Under the pieces are notes generated by a model. The model saw only the letters and a program-made list of their open reading frames with translations. It had not been told where the DNA came from and did no database searches. This document shows, one piece after another, positions 54,144 through 62,778 of a DNA stretch of 64,000 nt (position 1 is the first letter of the stretch; each line of letters starts with the position of its first letter). The stretch is from positions 1-64,000 of the forward strand of contig JAQXBM010000074.1 in NCBI GenBank assembly GCA_029252405.1. The letters run 5' to 3'. A program made the position numbers and the translations under genes. The DNA is from Crocinitomicaceae bacterium (GTDB lineage: Bacteria; Bacteroidota; Bacteroidia; Flavobacteriales_D; Crocinitomicaceae).

Positions 54144-55301
54144 TTATTTCAATTTACTGATCACTGGATTCGCATAATTCAGAAGGAAATACGGCTTCAA
54201 TTCATCATCAATCAATTCCAACATCACTTCAAAGTGCATTCGCTTCGCCTCAATTCGAGAAGAGGGTACCTCTAGTTCCAATTCACTTAGCGCTGGCCCG
54301 ATGCTTGGATCGTCGGCACGTAGCTTCTCATAAGCCAAGTAATTTGAAGAGTGAAGCTTGTAGTTCGAAACAATTTGTTGATCAATTTGCAACGCGATGT
54401 TCACAGGATCATCATCTTCTGCAACGATTTCCTGTCCGAACTTCAGGTGGATGTTTCCTTTATCTCCATTTAATCCCTCAGAAATACTGATCGTATCGCT
54501 GTTTTCGTCCTTTTCGAATAAACCGTGTTTATCAATTTCGTACAATTCTCTGGCTTTCATTTCAGCACAAGGATCGTATTCATAAGAAATCGAAACGGGG
54601 ATGATGCGCAATTTATCAGTGGAATCCTTGATGGACATCTTTGGTTTCGCATCGCGCTTGGACAAGTGGAGCATTTTCAATAGGGCAGGATCTGTTTTGT
54701 CAATCCCGTCTTTGGCTCTTCCTTCGCGCTGGGCAATCCAAACGTTACTGCCGCTCTCCAGCGCATGATAAATGTACTGAGACAGTTGTTTTGAGGCTAA
54801 TAATTTTTCTCTACCTTGCACAGAACGCTTCACTATGAAGCTTTTGTTCAAACGCATTAAGTCCGAAATGTAATCTCTTTTCAACAGGTTGTCACCAATC
54901 GCAATCTGTACGGTTCCGTGTGCAGAGTTTCTGAGCATGTAACCGATTAACGCCGGATCCATCACGATATCGCGGTGATTACTGATAAAGAGGTGAGGGG
55001 CGTCTTTTGGAAAATCACTCAACCCTGCCACTTCCAATCCAGAGGTAGTTGCAGAGAGTATGGCTCTAACATATTCACCAACACTGCGCTGCACGCCATC
55101 AATCGTATTGATTCCTGTCAACTTCTTCTTGAGTCGCTGTTTCACAAGTCTTCGAGAGATATTTGGCAATGCCTTATTAAGACCTGGACGGCGAAATTTA
55201 GCAATACTCGTAAGGAATTCATCGTTTTTCAACAAGCGTCCCAGTACCTCGCTCACTTCGGAGTCATTGTAAGGCCTTATGTCGTCAAAATTTTCTGTCA
55301 T
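54144..55301 (-). CDS. Glycerol-phosphate acyltransferase-like (PlsC superfamily) protein
   Basis: Protein of 385 residues. The acyltransferase block I is FISNHRDIVMDPALIG, where the active His and Asp are spaced by five residues rather than the usual four, as in a known subset. VKRSVQG... gives block II and AQREGRAKDG block III. The C-terminal half (about 200-385) has no known domain. It likely acylates a glycerophospholipid or related acceptor. It lies between the two TPR-SpoIIE genes. Confidence 0.85.
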   Translation of the reverse strand: MTENFDDIRPYNDSEVSEVLGRLLKNDEFLTSIAKFRRPGLNKALPNISRRLVKQRLKKKLTGINTIDGVQRSVGEYVRAILSATTSGLEVAGLSDFPKDAPHLFISNHRDIVMDPALIGYMLRNSAHGTVQIAIGDNLLKRDYISDLMRLNKSFIVKRSVQGREKLLASKQLSQYIYHALESGSNVWIAQREGRAKDGIDKTDPALLKMLHLSKRDAKPKMSIKDSTDKLRIIPVSISYEYDPCAEMKARELYEIDKHGLFEKDENSDTISISEGLNGDKGNIHLKFGQEIVAEDDDPVNIALQIDQQIVSNYKLHSSNYLAYEKLRADDPSIGPALSELELEVPSSRIEAKRMHFEVMLELIDDELKPYFLLNYANPVISKLK

Positions 55302-55460
55302 ACGTTGTTTTCAGTGCAGTCAAATGAGTAACTCATGAATCGCTTAAGCGCTGATAAATTTAACATTAAACTGAACCTTGTCGCGAATTGAATTCAAAAA
55401 TTAAGTAAAAAAACAGCGAATTAGTTAAAAATGAAATTGTTAACGTAGGAAGCAAGGCGA

Positions 55461-57620
55461 TCAAGAATAGACGATTCCCCAGATGCAGACGTCGTCTACC
55501 TGTTCTTCATTTCCTTTCCAGTTGTTGAATGCTTTTTCCGTCGCGATTTTCTGGTCCATCATGCTTAGATTATCAATAGAGATCAGGTGTCTTTTGAACG
55601 GTTTATACATGAATTTCTTTCCTTTTGGGCCGCCAAACTGATCAGCAAAGCCATCTGAGAAAAGATAGAGTTTATCGTTCTTGTAGAGTTGTATTTCTGC
55701 TTGATCAAAAGTTTTCATGTCTTCGAAAGAACCAATTGGCTGCTTGTTCGATTTATATTCAATTAGCGATTTGGATTCATCCTTGACCGTACTTCGCTGA
55801 GCAAACTGTTCCTCGGAAATGAATTCGTTGTCTCTGACAATCCATAGCGGATTATTCGCACCGGAAAATTTCACCTTGTCACCCTTCAAGGCACAAAGTG
55901 CGATGTCCATTCCGTCCTTGACGTCACCACCATTAGTTGCGAAGGTTTCAATGACAATTTCGCGGGTTTTATTCAAGATCTCGTTAGGTTCCTTCAAACC
56001 GAATTCTCTCACAGCTTGATTCAATGCGTTGCAGCAAACAACACTCACCATTGCTCCCGGGACGCCATGTCCTGTGCAATCCGCGACAGCGATAAAAGTT
56101 GTGTCGTCATCTGTATGAAGCCAGTAGAAATCGCCGCTGACCACATTTTTAGGCATGAAAAGCACGAAGCCGTCTTTGAGTGTTGAATTGAGTTCATCCA
56201 TAGAAGGCAACATGGCGAGCTGCAGTCGCTCTGCGTATGTGATGCTATCCGATATTTCTTGGTGCGTTTCTTCCAGCTGATGGTGCTGCACTTCAATCTT
56301 TTCTTTTTGAAGCTCAACCGCATTTTTCTGCTCGTCAATCGTGTTTTTTTGCTTTGAGATCAACTTGTAACGGTTGAACATGAACAATCCGAAGAGGGCG
56401 AGTAGTGCTAATCCAATGAACAAATAGTAGTTCTGCTGCTTCTGAGCATTTGCTTCGGCACGATTAGCGGCTATTTCCGAATTTTTAATTTCAATTTCCT
56501 TCGCATTGACGATACTATCTTGAGCACGTGTTTGTTCCAGCTTGAACTTAAACTCCTGTTGCGCGATTTGTCTTTTCTGATCTTCTGTTTTTAATTTTTC
56601 ATTCGATGAGTTCACCAGCTCAATCATTTCGAGTGCTTTTTGCGTATTCCCTTGTTTCTTGTGAACCTTATAAAGATTATCAGCAGCAGCGCGTATCATG
56701 ACGTTATCTTCGCTTTCCAGTGAAAGAGCCAATCCTTTGTTGCTGCTTTTGAGTGCATTACCGAAATCACCCATTTTTATGTAAGTCCTCCCAATATTAT
56801 TGTAGCAACCGGCGGAGCTGTTTATAAAGCCTATGCTGTCACAAATGACAAGACTCAATTCGAAGAATTGTATGGCTTCCTCAAAGTTCTTTTCTTTTTC
56901 ATGTGCCAATCCCAAATTGTTGAGGCAGTTAGATTCCTCCAATTTATTATCAATCTTTTTAGAAATTTTTAGTGTCTTGTTGAAATTCTCACGTGCAAGT
57001 TTGTAATCCCCAAATTCAGAATAAACCAAACCGATATTGTTATAACACGTGGCGATTCCATATTGGTTCTCCAATTCCGTATCGATTTTTAAGCTCGTTT
57101 CGTAATATTCCAGCGCCTTGTCGTAGTTTTCTAAATCAAAGTGAATGTTCCCAATATTGGTGGAAACACCTGAGACTCCGTTTTGATCATTCAGTTTTTC
57201 GTAGATTTCGAGCCCACTTAAATAGGAATCCATTGAGCTTTTCAATTTTCCCCGCATCTTAAAAATCATTCCAAAACTATTCTGTGCGAATGCCTTCGAT
57301 TTCAAGAAAAAATCGCGCTGTTTTTTAGTGAGTTTCTTGTCGAGATTGATATCGCAAAGACTGTCGATTTTTTTGTTCAAAGCAAAATCCAAGTCTTCAT
57401 CTTGATAATAGATGATGTTGTCCCACGTCATCCAAGCTCTGATGATTGTCGTATCGTGTTTGGCGGTTTTAATAAGCTGTTTCAAGCTGTCTATTTGCTG
57501 TTTTTCGTCTGGAGAAACTTGACTGAGTGCAATCGCAGGGGCAGAAATCATGAGGATCAGCAAAGTACACGCCTTTATCGTTGTCTGAAATTTACTAACA
57601 GTCTGCTTGAAATTTTTCAT
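55461..57620 (-). CDS. TPR-SpoIIE (PP2C-type) membrane phosphatase, copy 2
   Basis: Protein of 719 residues with a signal anchor near the N-terminus, TPR repeats (about 110-340), a basic coiled coil, a transmembrane helix at about 395-413, then a PP2C/SpoIIE domain with GDFYWLHTDD, ADCTGHGVPGAMVSVV and LFSDGFADQFGG. Overall layout and the C-terminal motif EEQVDDVCIWGI match copy 1 (51532-53475), so they are paralogues. It probably senses an envelope signal. Confidence 0.93.
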   Translation of the reverse strand: MKNFKQTVSKFQTTIKACTLLILMISAPAIALSQVSPDEKQQIDSLKQLIKTAKHDTTIIRAWMTWDNIIYYQDEDLDFALNKKIDSLCDINLDKKLTKKQRDFFLKSKAFAQNSFGMIFKMRGKLKSSMDSYLSGLEIYEKLNDQNGVSGVSTNIGNIHFDLENYDKALEYYETSLKIDTELENQYGIATCYNNIGLVYSEFGDYKLARENFNKTLKISKKIDNKLEESNCLNNLGLAHEKEKNFEEAIQFFELSLVICDSIGFINSSAGCYNNIGRTYIKMGDFGNALKSSNKGLALSLESEDNVMIRAAADNLYKVHKKQGNTQKALEMIELVNSSNEKLKTEDQKRQIAQQEFKFKLEQTRAQDSIVNAKEIEIKNSEIAANRAEANAQKQQNYYLFIGLALLALFGLFMFNRYKLISKQKNTIDEQKNAVELQKEKIEVQHHQLEETHQEISDSITYAERLQLAMLPSMDELNSTLKDGFVLFMPKNVVSGDFYWLHTDDDTTFIAVADCTGHGVPGAMVSVVCCNALNQAVREFGLKEPNEILNKTREIVIETFATNGGDVKDGMDIALCALKGDKVKFSGANNPLWIVRDNEFISEEQFAQRSTVKDESKSLIEYKSNKQPIGSFEDMKTFDQAEIQLYKNDKLYLFSDGFADQFGGPKGKKFMYKPFKRHLISIDNLSMMDQKIATEKAFNNWKGNEEQVDDVCIWGIVYS

Positions 57621-57688
57621 TGATTCTTGAACCTTACAGGATAACCTTAGTACCTGTTTACTGCTTAAATATGAGAATAATTCTCTGC

Positions 57689-58183
57689 TTACTCACTTAG
57701 CATCAGTTGAAAAAATATAAGATCAAGCCATTTTCCATTCTTCCTGGCAATAGATTTGAAATGAGCGGCCTCTGTAAATCCTAAGCGTTTGTGAAAATTG
57801 TAGCTGGCGACGTTGGAAGCATCGAGACCTCCAACCATCACATGATAGCCTTGTTCTTTTGCACGCTCAATGAGCTCTAGGACTAACTTTCGCGCAAGTC
57901 CCTTTTTTCTGTGGTATCGATGTATGTAGACCGAATATTCAACTGTCGTATCGTATGCTTCTCGTTCTCTAAACTTGGAGTAATAGGCGTACCCCATAAT
58001 TTCATTATCATCTTCGATTACCAAAAAGGGAAAGTTGTTTTGTTGAATTTCTTGGAACCATCCCAATGCATACTCCAAGTTCCACGGCTCGTATATGTAC
58101 ACATATTCCGTGTTCACAATTTCATAATTGAAAATGTCGAGGATCGCTTGTAAGTCCTTTTCTGCGGCGTTTCTAATCTTCAT
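57689..58183 (-). CDS. GNAT acetyltransferase, phosphinothricin-acetyltransferase-like
   Basis: Protein of 164 residues. MKIRNAAEKDLQAILDIFNYEI and the acetyl-CoA loop RYHRKKGLARKLVLELI (read as pieces of the R/Q-x-x-G-x-A motif) are typical. NVASYNFHKRLGFTEAAHF is the usual C-terminal strand. Such enzymes acetylate amines of small toxic amino acids or related compounds. Substrate here unknown. Confidence 0.9.
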   Translation of the reverse strand: MKIRNAAEKDLQAILDIFNYEIVNTEYVYIYEPWNLEYALGWFQEIQQNNFPFLVIEDDNEIMGYAYYSKFREREAYDTTVEYSVYIHRYHRKKGLARKLVLELIERAKEQGYHVMVGGLDASNVASYNFHKRLGFTEAAHFKSIARKNGKWLDLIFFQLMLSE

Positions 58184-58221
58184 GGTTTATATCTTCCCGA
58201 ACTGGAGTAAAAATATCCAAA

Positions 58222-58251
58222 AAAAAGGAGTCAACTCTTTCGGATTGACTC
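58222..58251 (-). terminator. Second terminator-like hairpin downstream of tRNA-His
   Basis: On the minus strand GAGTCAA and TTGACTC form a stem ending in a long T-run. The sequence is closely similar to the hairpin at 58407-58437, although no RNA gene is recognised between them. Confidence 0.6.
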
Positions 58252-58406
58252 TATGAGGTGAAGAGGATGCGAAAGCAATCGAATACCGAATGCGAAACGG
58301 GAAGTTGAAGCAATGGAAGACAGGGGCTTTCCGATGTTCCGCTGCGCTCAATCGGGATAGACTTCTCGCCCCAAGGTTGGTTCTAAAATGAAATGTATGA
58401 GCATAA

Positions 58407-58437
58407 AAAAAGGACCAACTCTTTAGAATTAGTCCTT
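58407..58437 (-). terminator. Terminator of the tRNA-His gene
   Basis: The minus strand folds into a 15-bp stem (AAAAGGACTAATTCT with AGTTGGTCCTTTT, two G-U pairs) with an AAAG loop and a T-run. It begins 5 nt after the tRNA gene. Confidence 0.85.
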
Positions 58438-58441
58438 TTAG

Positions 58442-58516
58442 GGTGGAAGATGGGGCTCGAACCCACGACCCTCGGTACCACAAACCGATGCTCTAACCAA
58501 CTGAGCTACAACCACC
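58442..58516 (-). tRNA. tRNA-His (anticodon GTG)
   Basis: The minus strand gives a cloverleaf with the extra 5' G at -1. The D arm is GCTC/GAGC, the anticodon stem TCGGT/ACCGA is perfectly paired around loop TTGTGGT (anticodon GTG), and the T arm is GTGGG/CCCAT with one G-U. The acceptor arm starts GTGGTTG and ends CTTCCAC, so positions 5-68 and 6-67 are U-U mismatches; C73 is present as expected for His. No CCA is encoded, which is usual in this phylum. It is the only tRNA in the window. Confidence 0.85.
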
Positions 58517-58553
58517 ATGTATCTAACATCTAAGCGCGTTTGCTTAGCGGATG

Positions 58554-58561
58554 CAAATATA
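58554..58561 (-). promoter_or_regulatory. -7 box for tRNA-His
   Basis: TATATTTG on the minus strand matches TAnnTTTG and lies 37 nt upstream of the tRNA 5' end, allowing a leader of about 30 nt. A second copy of the same motif is at 58570-58577. Confidence 0.4.
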
Positions 58562-58640
58562 TGCTTTTCCAAATATATATCCCTTACTCATTTCATTATT
58601 TTTTTTTTAATTTCACTCTACCAAATCAATTCCTCTGAAG

Positions 58641-59153
58641 ATGAGTCTAAAAAAACATTTGATACAAGAATTCGAATGCCGTGTATTCGAAGAATCTTAC
58701 ACTCGGATTTATAAATGCCTCACGATGTTGAACGAAGAACAGCTCTGGTCATCACCAAATGCAACGATTCCTTCAGCTGGATGTCAGATTATGCACTTGT
58801 GCGGGAATGCTCGTCAGTGGGTCCTATCAGGACTGGGAGGAGCGCCAGATAACCGCGATCGTGATCAGGAGTTTGTTGTTCAAGAGAACATTCGTAAAAG
58901 CGATTTCATTTTCTTACTCGAAAACCTAAAGTCGCAACTGCAACGATGTTTTCAGGAACTCAATGATGAAGATTTGGAAACAATTCACTCGATTCAAGGA
59001 TTTAACGTGACTGGTTTCTCGGCCATTGCTCACGTTTTGGAGCATTTCTCGTACCATTCTGGTCAAATTGCACTGCTCACGAAGTTCCATACTGGTAAGG
59101 AAACGGGATTCTACACAGAAATCGATTTGAATCAGCACAACAATCTCAACTAA
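58641..59153 (+). CDS. DinB-superfamily protein (DUF1572 type)
   Basis: Protein of 170 residues, a four-helix bundle. Metal-site histidines appear in IMHLCGNARQWV (near 53) and HVLEHFSYHSGQIAL (near 128-140), as in DinB/DUF1572 proteins. Relatives act as metal-dependent thiol or detoxification enzymes; substrate unknown. It lies divergent from the tRNA-His gene. Confidence 0.88.
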   Translation: MSLKKHLIQEFECRVFEESYTRIYKCLTMLNEEQLWSSPNATIPSAGCQIMHLCGNARQWVLSGLGGAPDNRDRDQEFVVQENIRKSDFIFLLENLKSQLQRCFQELNDEDLETIHSIQGFNVTGFSAIAHVLEHFSYHSGQIALLTKFHTGKETGFYTEIDLNQHNNLN

Positions 59154-59223
59154 GAGTTAAAGAATGAGGATTGAAATGTTGATAACAATCCTGTGATTCG
59201 ATTCGATATTTGCCCTTCTCTTG

Positions 59224-59231
59224 TATTTTTG
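59224..59231 (+). promoter_or_regulatory. -7 box for the oxidoreductase operon
   Basis: TATTTTTG matches TAnnTTTG and lies 17 nt upstream of the ATG at 59249. It argues against the in-frame ATG at 59210, which lies upstream of this box. Confidence 0.45.
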
Positions 59232-59248
59232 CAAGAAATAATTGGATT

Positions 59249-60241
59249 ATGTTGAAAATTGGCGTGCTTGGTGCTGGACACCTTGGTAAAATTCACATCA
59301 AACTCTTACTCGAACTTTCTGACAAGTATGAATTCGTTGGATTCTTTGATCCGAGCGATGACAATGCGAAATCGGCGATTGAAACGTACAACATAAAACG
59401 ATTTGATTCGATTGAATCTATACTAGATGCGGTCGATTGTATCGATATCGTCACGCCAACTTTGTCTCACTTCAGTTGTGCATCATCTGCATTGAGAAGC
59501 AGCAAACACGTTTTTATCGAGAAGCCGGTTACGGAAACGGTGGACGAAGCGCGCAAATTGATCAATCTTGCAGAAGAAGCAGGGGTGAAAGTGCAAGTTG
59601 GACACGTTGAGCGATTTAATCCAGCATTTCAAGCGGCACTCCCGCACTTCAACAAACCAATGTTCATTGAGACTCACCGTTTGGCGCAATTCAATCCACG
59701 GGGGACAGATGTTCCAGTTGTTTTGGATTTGATGATTCACGATTTAGATGCGATTTTAAGCGTTGTGAAATCTCCAGTAAAACGAATTTCTGCTTCAGGT
59801 GTTTCAGTTGTGAGTGACACTCCCGATATTGCGAATGCACGTATTGAATTTGAAAATGGTTGCGTAGCAAACCTAACAGCCAGTCGAATTTCAATGAAGA
59901 ACATGCGTAAATCACGTTTCTTCCAAAAAGATGCCTACATCAGCGTTGATTTCTTGGACAAAGAACTAGAAGTTGTTAGCATGATTGATGTTGACGGAGA
60001 GCCTGATCCATTTGATATTGTATTCGACTTGGGAGAAGGAAAACCGACTAAGAAAATCTTGTTCGACAAGCCAGATCTTGAGCCAATTAATGCGATCAAA
60101 GAAGAATTATCAACTTTCCACGATGCCATCGTGAACGACACTACACCAATTGTTCCATTGGAGGATGGATACCTTGCTTTATCGGTTGCTCAGCAAATCG
60201 TTGATAAATTAAAGACATCTACCAACCTCGTTGGACAATAA
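59249..60241 (+). CDS. Gfo/Idh/MocA-family oxidoreductase
   Basis: Protein of 330 residues from ATG at 59249 (MLKIGVLGAGHLGKIH); an upstream in-frame ATG lies before the predicted promoter. The Rossmann motif is GVLGAGHLGKIH, EKPVTET gives the conserved EKP, and the C-terminal beta-domain contains GHVERFNPAFQ and LMIHDLD. It probably oxidises or reduces a sugar or UDP-sugar ring. A lipoprotein and a sugar transferase follow on the same strand. Confidence 0.92.
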   Translation: MLKIGVLGAGHLGKIHIKLLLELSDKYEFVGFFDPSDDNAKSAIETYNIKRFDSIESILDAVDCIDIVTPTLSHFSCASSALRSSKHVFIEKPVTETVDEARKLINLAEEAGVKVQVGHVERFNPAFQAALPHFNKPMFIETHRLAQFNPRGTDVPVVLDLMIHDLDAILSVVKSPVKRISASGVSVVSDTPDIANARIEFENGCVANLTASRISMKNMRKSRFFQKDAYISVDFLDKELEVVSMIDVDGEPDPFDIVFDLGEGKPTKKILFDKPDLEPINAIKEELSTFHDAIVNDTTPIVPLEDGYLALSVAQQIVDKLKTSTNLVGQ

Positions 60242-60273
60242 GCCAATATTTCAAGCGTTATTCTATCACTAAA

Positions 60274-61161
60274 ATGACTATGAAACACATTTCCCCCATA
60301 TTTGGGCTCATATTCCTATTGAGCTCCTGCATTAAGAACAATCCTGATCCTGTTTGGATTAAGATCAACGAGTGGACTCTTGAAGCGAACCCGAATGCAA
60401 CGACGCCTGCTGGTGAATTAACTGAAGACATCTCAGATGCTTGGGTATTTGTTGGAAATGAATTCATTGGCGTATTCGAATTACCGTGTGAAATTCCAGT
60501 GATTACAAACGGAACACAAGCAATTCGAGTGTACCCGACTGTTTTGAATAACGGAATTTCTGCCACGAAGAAAATTTATCCTTTTCTTGATTTTTATGAG
60601 GTCACAGCTGATTTGGTCGAAAACGAAACGGTCACGTTGGATCCTGTTACGCGTTATAAGTCAAATGTGAATTTCTGGATTGAGGATTTTGAGAACAGTA
60701 CGGTCATCAAAATTGAGAACGATCCAACATCAGATGCGACAATTCAGGTGGTGGATGCGACTGCGTCTCCAATTGGACAGCCTTCCAACGGAAATGGCTT
60801 TGGATGCATCAATTTGAGTGAAACGGTGAACCGTTGGATCGCTTATTCTGATGACAGTGATGTATTGAATCTCACGCCAGGGCAGGACGCATACGTGGAA
60901 ATCGATTACCACAATACAAATCGTATAACGTCTGGATTGCTGGCGGTGAGTCCTTCTGGAACGATTGATAACCCAAACATTCAAATGAATCCGCAATCGG
61001 AATCCGAAGTAGTGTGGAAGAAAATCTACATCGAACTGAAAGAGATTGTGGGTGGTTCTGATCCCGGTGCTTACTTCCAATTATCATTTCTAGCTGTGCT
61101 AGATGATGAGGATGCATCAGGGCAAATCAATATCGATAACATCAAAGTAGTTTATTACTAG
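60274..61161 (+). CDS. Putative lipoprotein, unknown function
   Basis: Protein of 295 residues with lipobox LSSC (Cys near 19); an ATG two codons downstream, at 60280, is equally good. The mature part has a beta-sandwich look, with DAWVFVGNEFIGVFELP and a C-terminal beta domain (about 135-295) that resembles carbohydrate-binding folds. No family is recognised. It is encoded 32 nt after the oxidoreductase gene, and its stop directly abuts the sugar transferase start. Confidence 0.8.
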   Translation: MTMKHISPIFGLIFLLSSCIKNNPDPVWIKINEWTLEANPNATTPAGELTEDISDAWVFVGNEFIGVFELPCEIPVITNGTQAIRVYPTVLNNGISATKKIYPFLDFYEVTADLVENETVTLDPVTRYKSNVNFWIEDFENSTVIKIENDPTSDATIQVVDATASPIGQPSNGNGFGCINLSETVNRWIAYSDDSDVLNLTPGQDAYVEIDYHNTNRITSGLLAVSPSGTIDNPNIQMNPQSESEVVWKKIYIELKEIVGGSDPGAYFQLSFLAVLDDEDASGQINIDNIKVVYY

Positions 61162-62556
61162 ATGAATGCACGCTTACTAACTTTCTTGTTGGTACTGGTA
61201 GATTGGATTTCGGCGGCTGTCGCTTGGGGATCGTTCTACTACGTTCGTAAAGTCAAACTCGAGTTGATGGAATTCGACGTCAACGAGTCTTTTTACTACG
61301 GAGTTTTGTTTATTCCAATTGCATGGGTTTTCCTGTATTTGCTTCAAGGAACGTATCACGATGTCCGACGTTTACATAGAATTAAAATCTTCAACCTCAC
61401 CTTTGTTGGGACAGTGATTGGAGTAGTGATGCTCTTTTTTGTATTCCTTTTGGATGATGAAATTAACGGCTACAAGCAGTATTATTCTTCCGTATTCTTA
61501 CTCTTCGCGATTCATTTTTCATTGACATTCATTCCTCGCTTACTGATTGTAAGTAACATCGTAGCTAGGATTCACAAGCGCAAAGCGGGATTCAGAACAA
61601 TGATTATTGGAGGAAGCGAACGCGCGATTGATATTTACAACGAAATTGAGAGTTTGCCGAAAGGAACGGGAAACAAGTTTGTCGGATTCATTAATCTAAA
61701 TGGTGTCGATCGGCAATTGGAACAGAAACTTACGTATCTCGGACATATTGACGATGTCGAAGCAATTCTCCGCTCCAATGAAATTGAGCAAGTGATTATC
61801 GCTGTGGAGAGTGTTGAGCACGATAAACTTCGAAATGTAATTTCGCGCTTGGAAGGTGGTGATGTGAAGATCAAGATTTTGCCTGACATGTACGATATTC
61901 TCTCGGGAACGGTGAAGATGAACAACATTTTTGGGGCGCTCCTTATCGAAGTGAACACGGACGTAATGCCCATTTGGCAGCGAATTACCAAGCGTATTTT
62001 TGATGTCGTGGCTTCCGCCATCGCATTGGTGTTATTGACACCAGTCTTCATTGTACTTGGCGTTTTGGTGAAATCGTCCTCTCCAGGACCCATCCTGTTC
62101 TTCCAGCAGCGAATTGGTAAGAATGGTGTAGCATTTAACATTATCAAATTCCGAACGATGGTTACGGACGCTGAGCGTGCAGGACCGCAGCTTTCCTCTT
62201 CGAATGATCCTAGAATAACTAAAGTCGGTCGATTTATGCGTAAGTCGCGTTTGGATGAATTCCCTCAGTTTTGGAATGTTTTGGTAGGAGATATGTCCTT
62301 GGTTGGGCCGCGTCCAGAGCGTCAGTTTTACATTGATCAAATCGCTGAGATTGAACCACAGTTTCACCAACTAACAAAAGTTCGTCCGGGAATCACCTCG
62401 TGGGGACAAGTGAAATACGGCTACGCCGAGAACGTTGAGCAAATGCTCTCTCGAATGAAATATGATTTGCTTTATCTAAAGAATCGCACGCTATCACTGG
62501 ATTTCAAGATCATGTTGTACACGGTGTTGATTATTTTTAAGGGGTCGGGGAAGTGA
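61162..62556 (+). CDS. Polyprenyl-phosphate hexose-1-phosphate transferase (WcaJ/WbaP type)
   Basis: Protein of 464 residues. Four N-terminal transmembrane helices precede a CoA-binding-like Rossmann region (MIIGGSERAIDIYNEI) and a C-terminal bacterial sugar transferase domain (about 270-464). The latter has KRIFDVVASAIALVLLTP, FFQQRIGKNG, KFRTMVTDAE, SRLDEFPQFWNVLVGDMSLVGPRPE in parts, and RPGITSWGQV. It transfers a hexose-1-phosphate from UDP-hexose to undecaprenyl phosphate, starting exopolysaccharide synthesis. It ends an operon with the oxidoreductase and lipoprotein. Confidence 0.95.
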   Translation: MNARLLTFLLVLVDWISAAVAWGSFYYVRKVKLELMEFDVNESFYYGVLFIPIAWVFLYLLQGTYHDVRRLHRIKIFNLTFVGTVIGVVMLFFVFLLDDEINGYKQYYSSVFLLFAIHFSLTFIPRLLIVSNIVARIHKRKAGFRTMIIGGSERAIDIYNEIESLPKGTGNKFVGFINLNGVDRQLEQKLTYLGHIDDVEAILRSNEIEQVIIAVESVEHDKLRNVISRLEGGDVKIKILPDMYDILSGTVKMNNIFGALLIEVNTDVMPIWQRITKRIFDVVASAIALVLLTPVFIVLGVLVKSSSPGPILFFQQRIGKNGVAFNIIKFRTMVTDAERAGPQLSSSNDPRITKVGRFMRKSRLDEFPQFWNVLVGDMSLVGPRPERQFYIDQIAEIEPQFHQLTKVRPGITSWGQVKYGYAENVEQMLSRMKYDLLYLKNRTLSLDFKIMLYTVLIIFKGSGK

Positions 62557-62778
62557 TTGGAGTCGGCTTAGTGTCTCATGGATTCGTTTCTCTTTTGGAT
62601 TATTGGAGCACTCTGTGCTTGGAATAGTCCGGATTCTTAAATTTCATCTGACAATCTAACTAAAACGGAAGGCAGTCGCGCAGCGAATTCAAAAGTAACC
62701 TATGATCAACGTCAGTCTAAGAGCGCAGCGGTCTAAAGGCGATAGCCGTTTCCATAAATCCAACAGGCGAAGCCGAAT
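62557..62778. other. Gene-free stretch with small repeated motifs
   Basis: No gene or RNA is recognised. GAGCGCAGCGG at 62721-62731 is the exact reverse complement of CCGCTGCGCTC at 58339-58349, also intergenic. A related CGCGCAGCG lies near 62675. These look like fragments of a dispersed intergenic sequence. Confidence 0.45.

Noticed and set aside
58187-58483. Minus-strand reading frame of 98 codons across the tRNA and both terminators
   Set aside because: It overlaps the tRNA-His gene and two terminators and has no protein-like features; it is a chance frame.
61635-62147. Minus-strand frame of 170 codons
   Set aside because: It is antisense to the sugar transferase domain and has no independent support.
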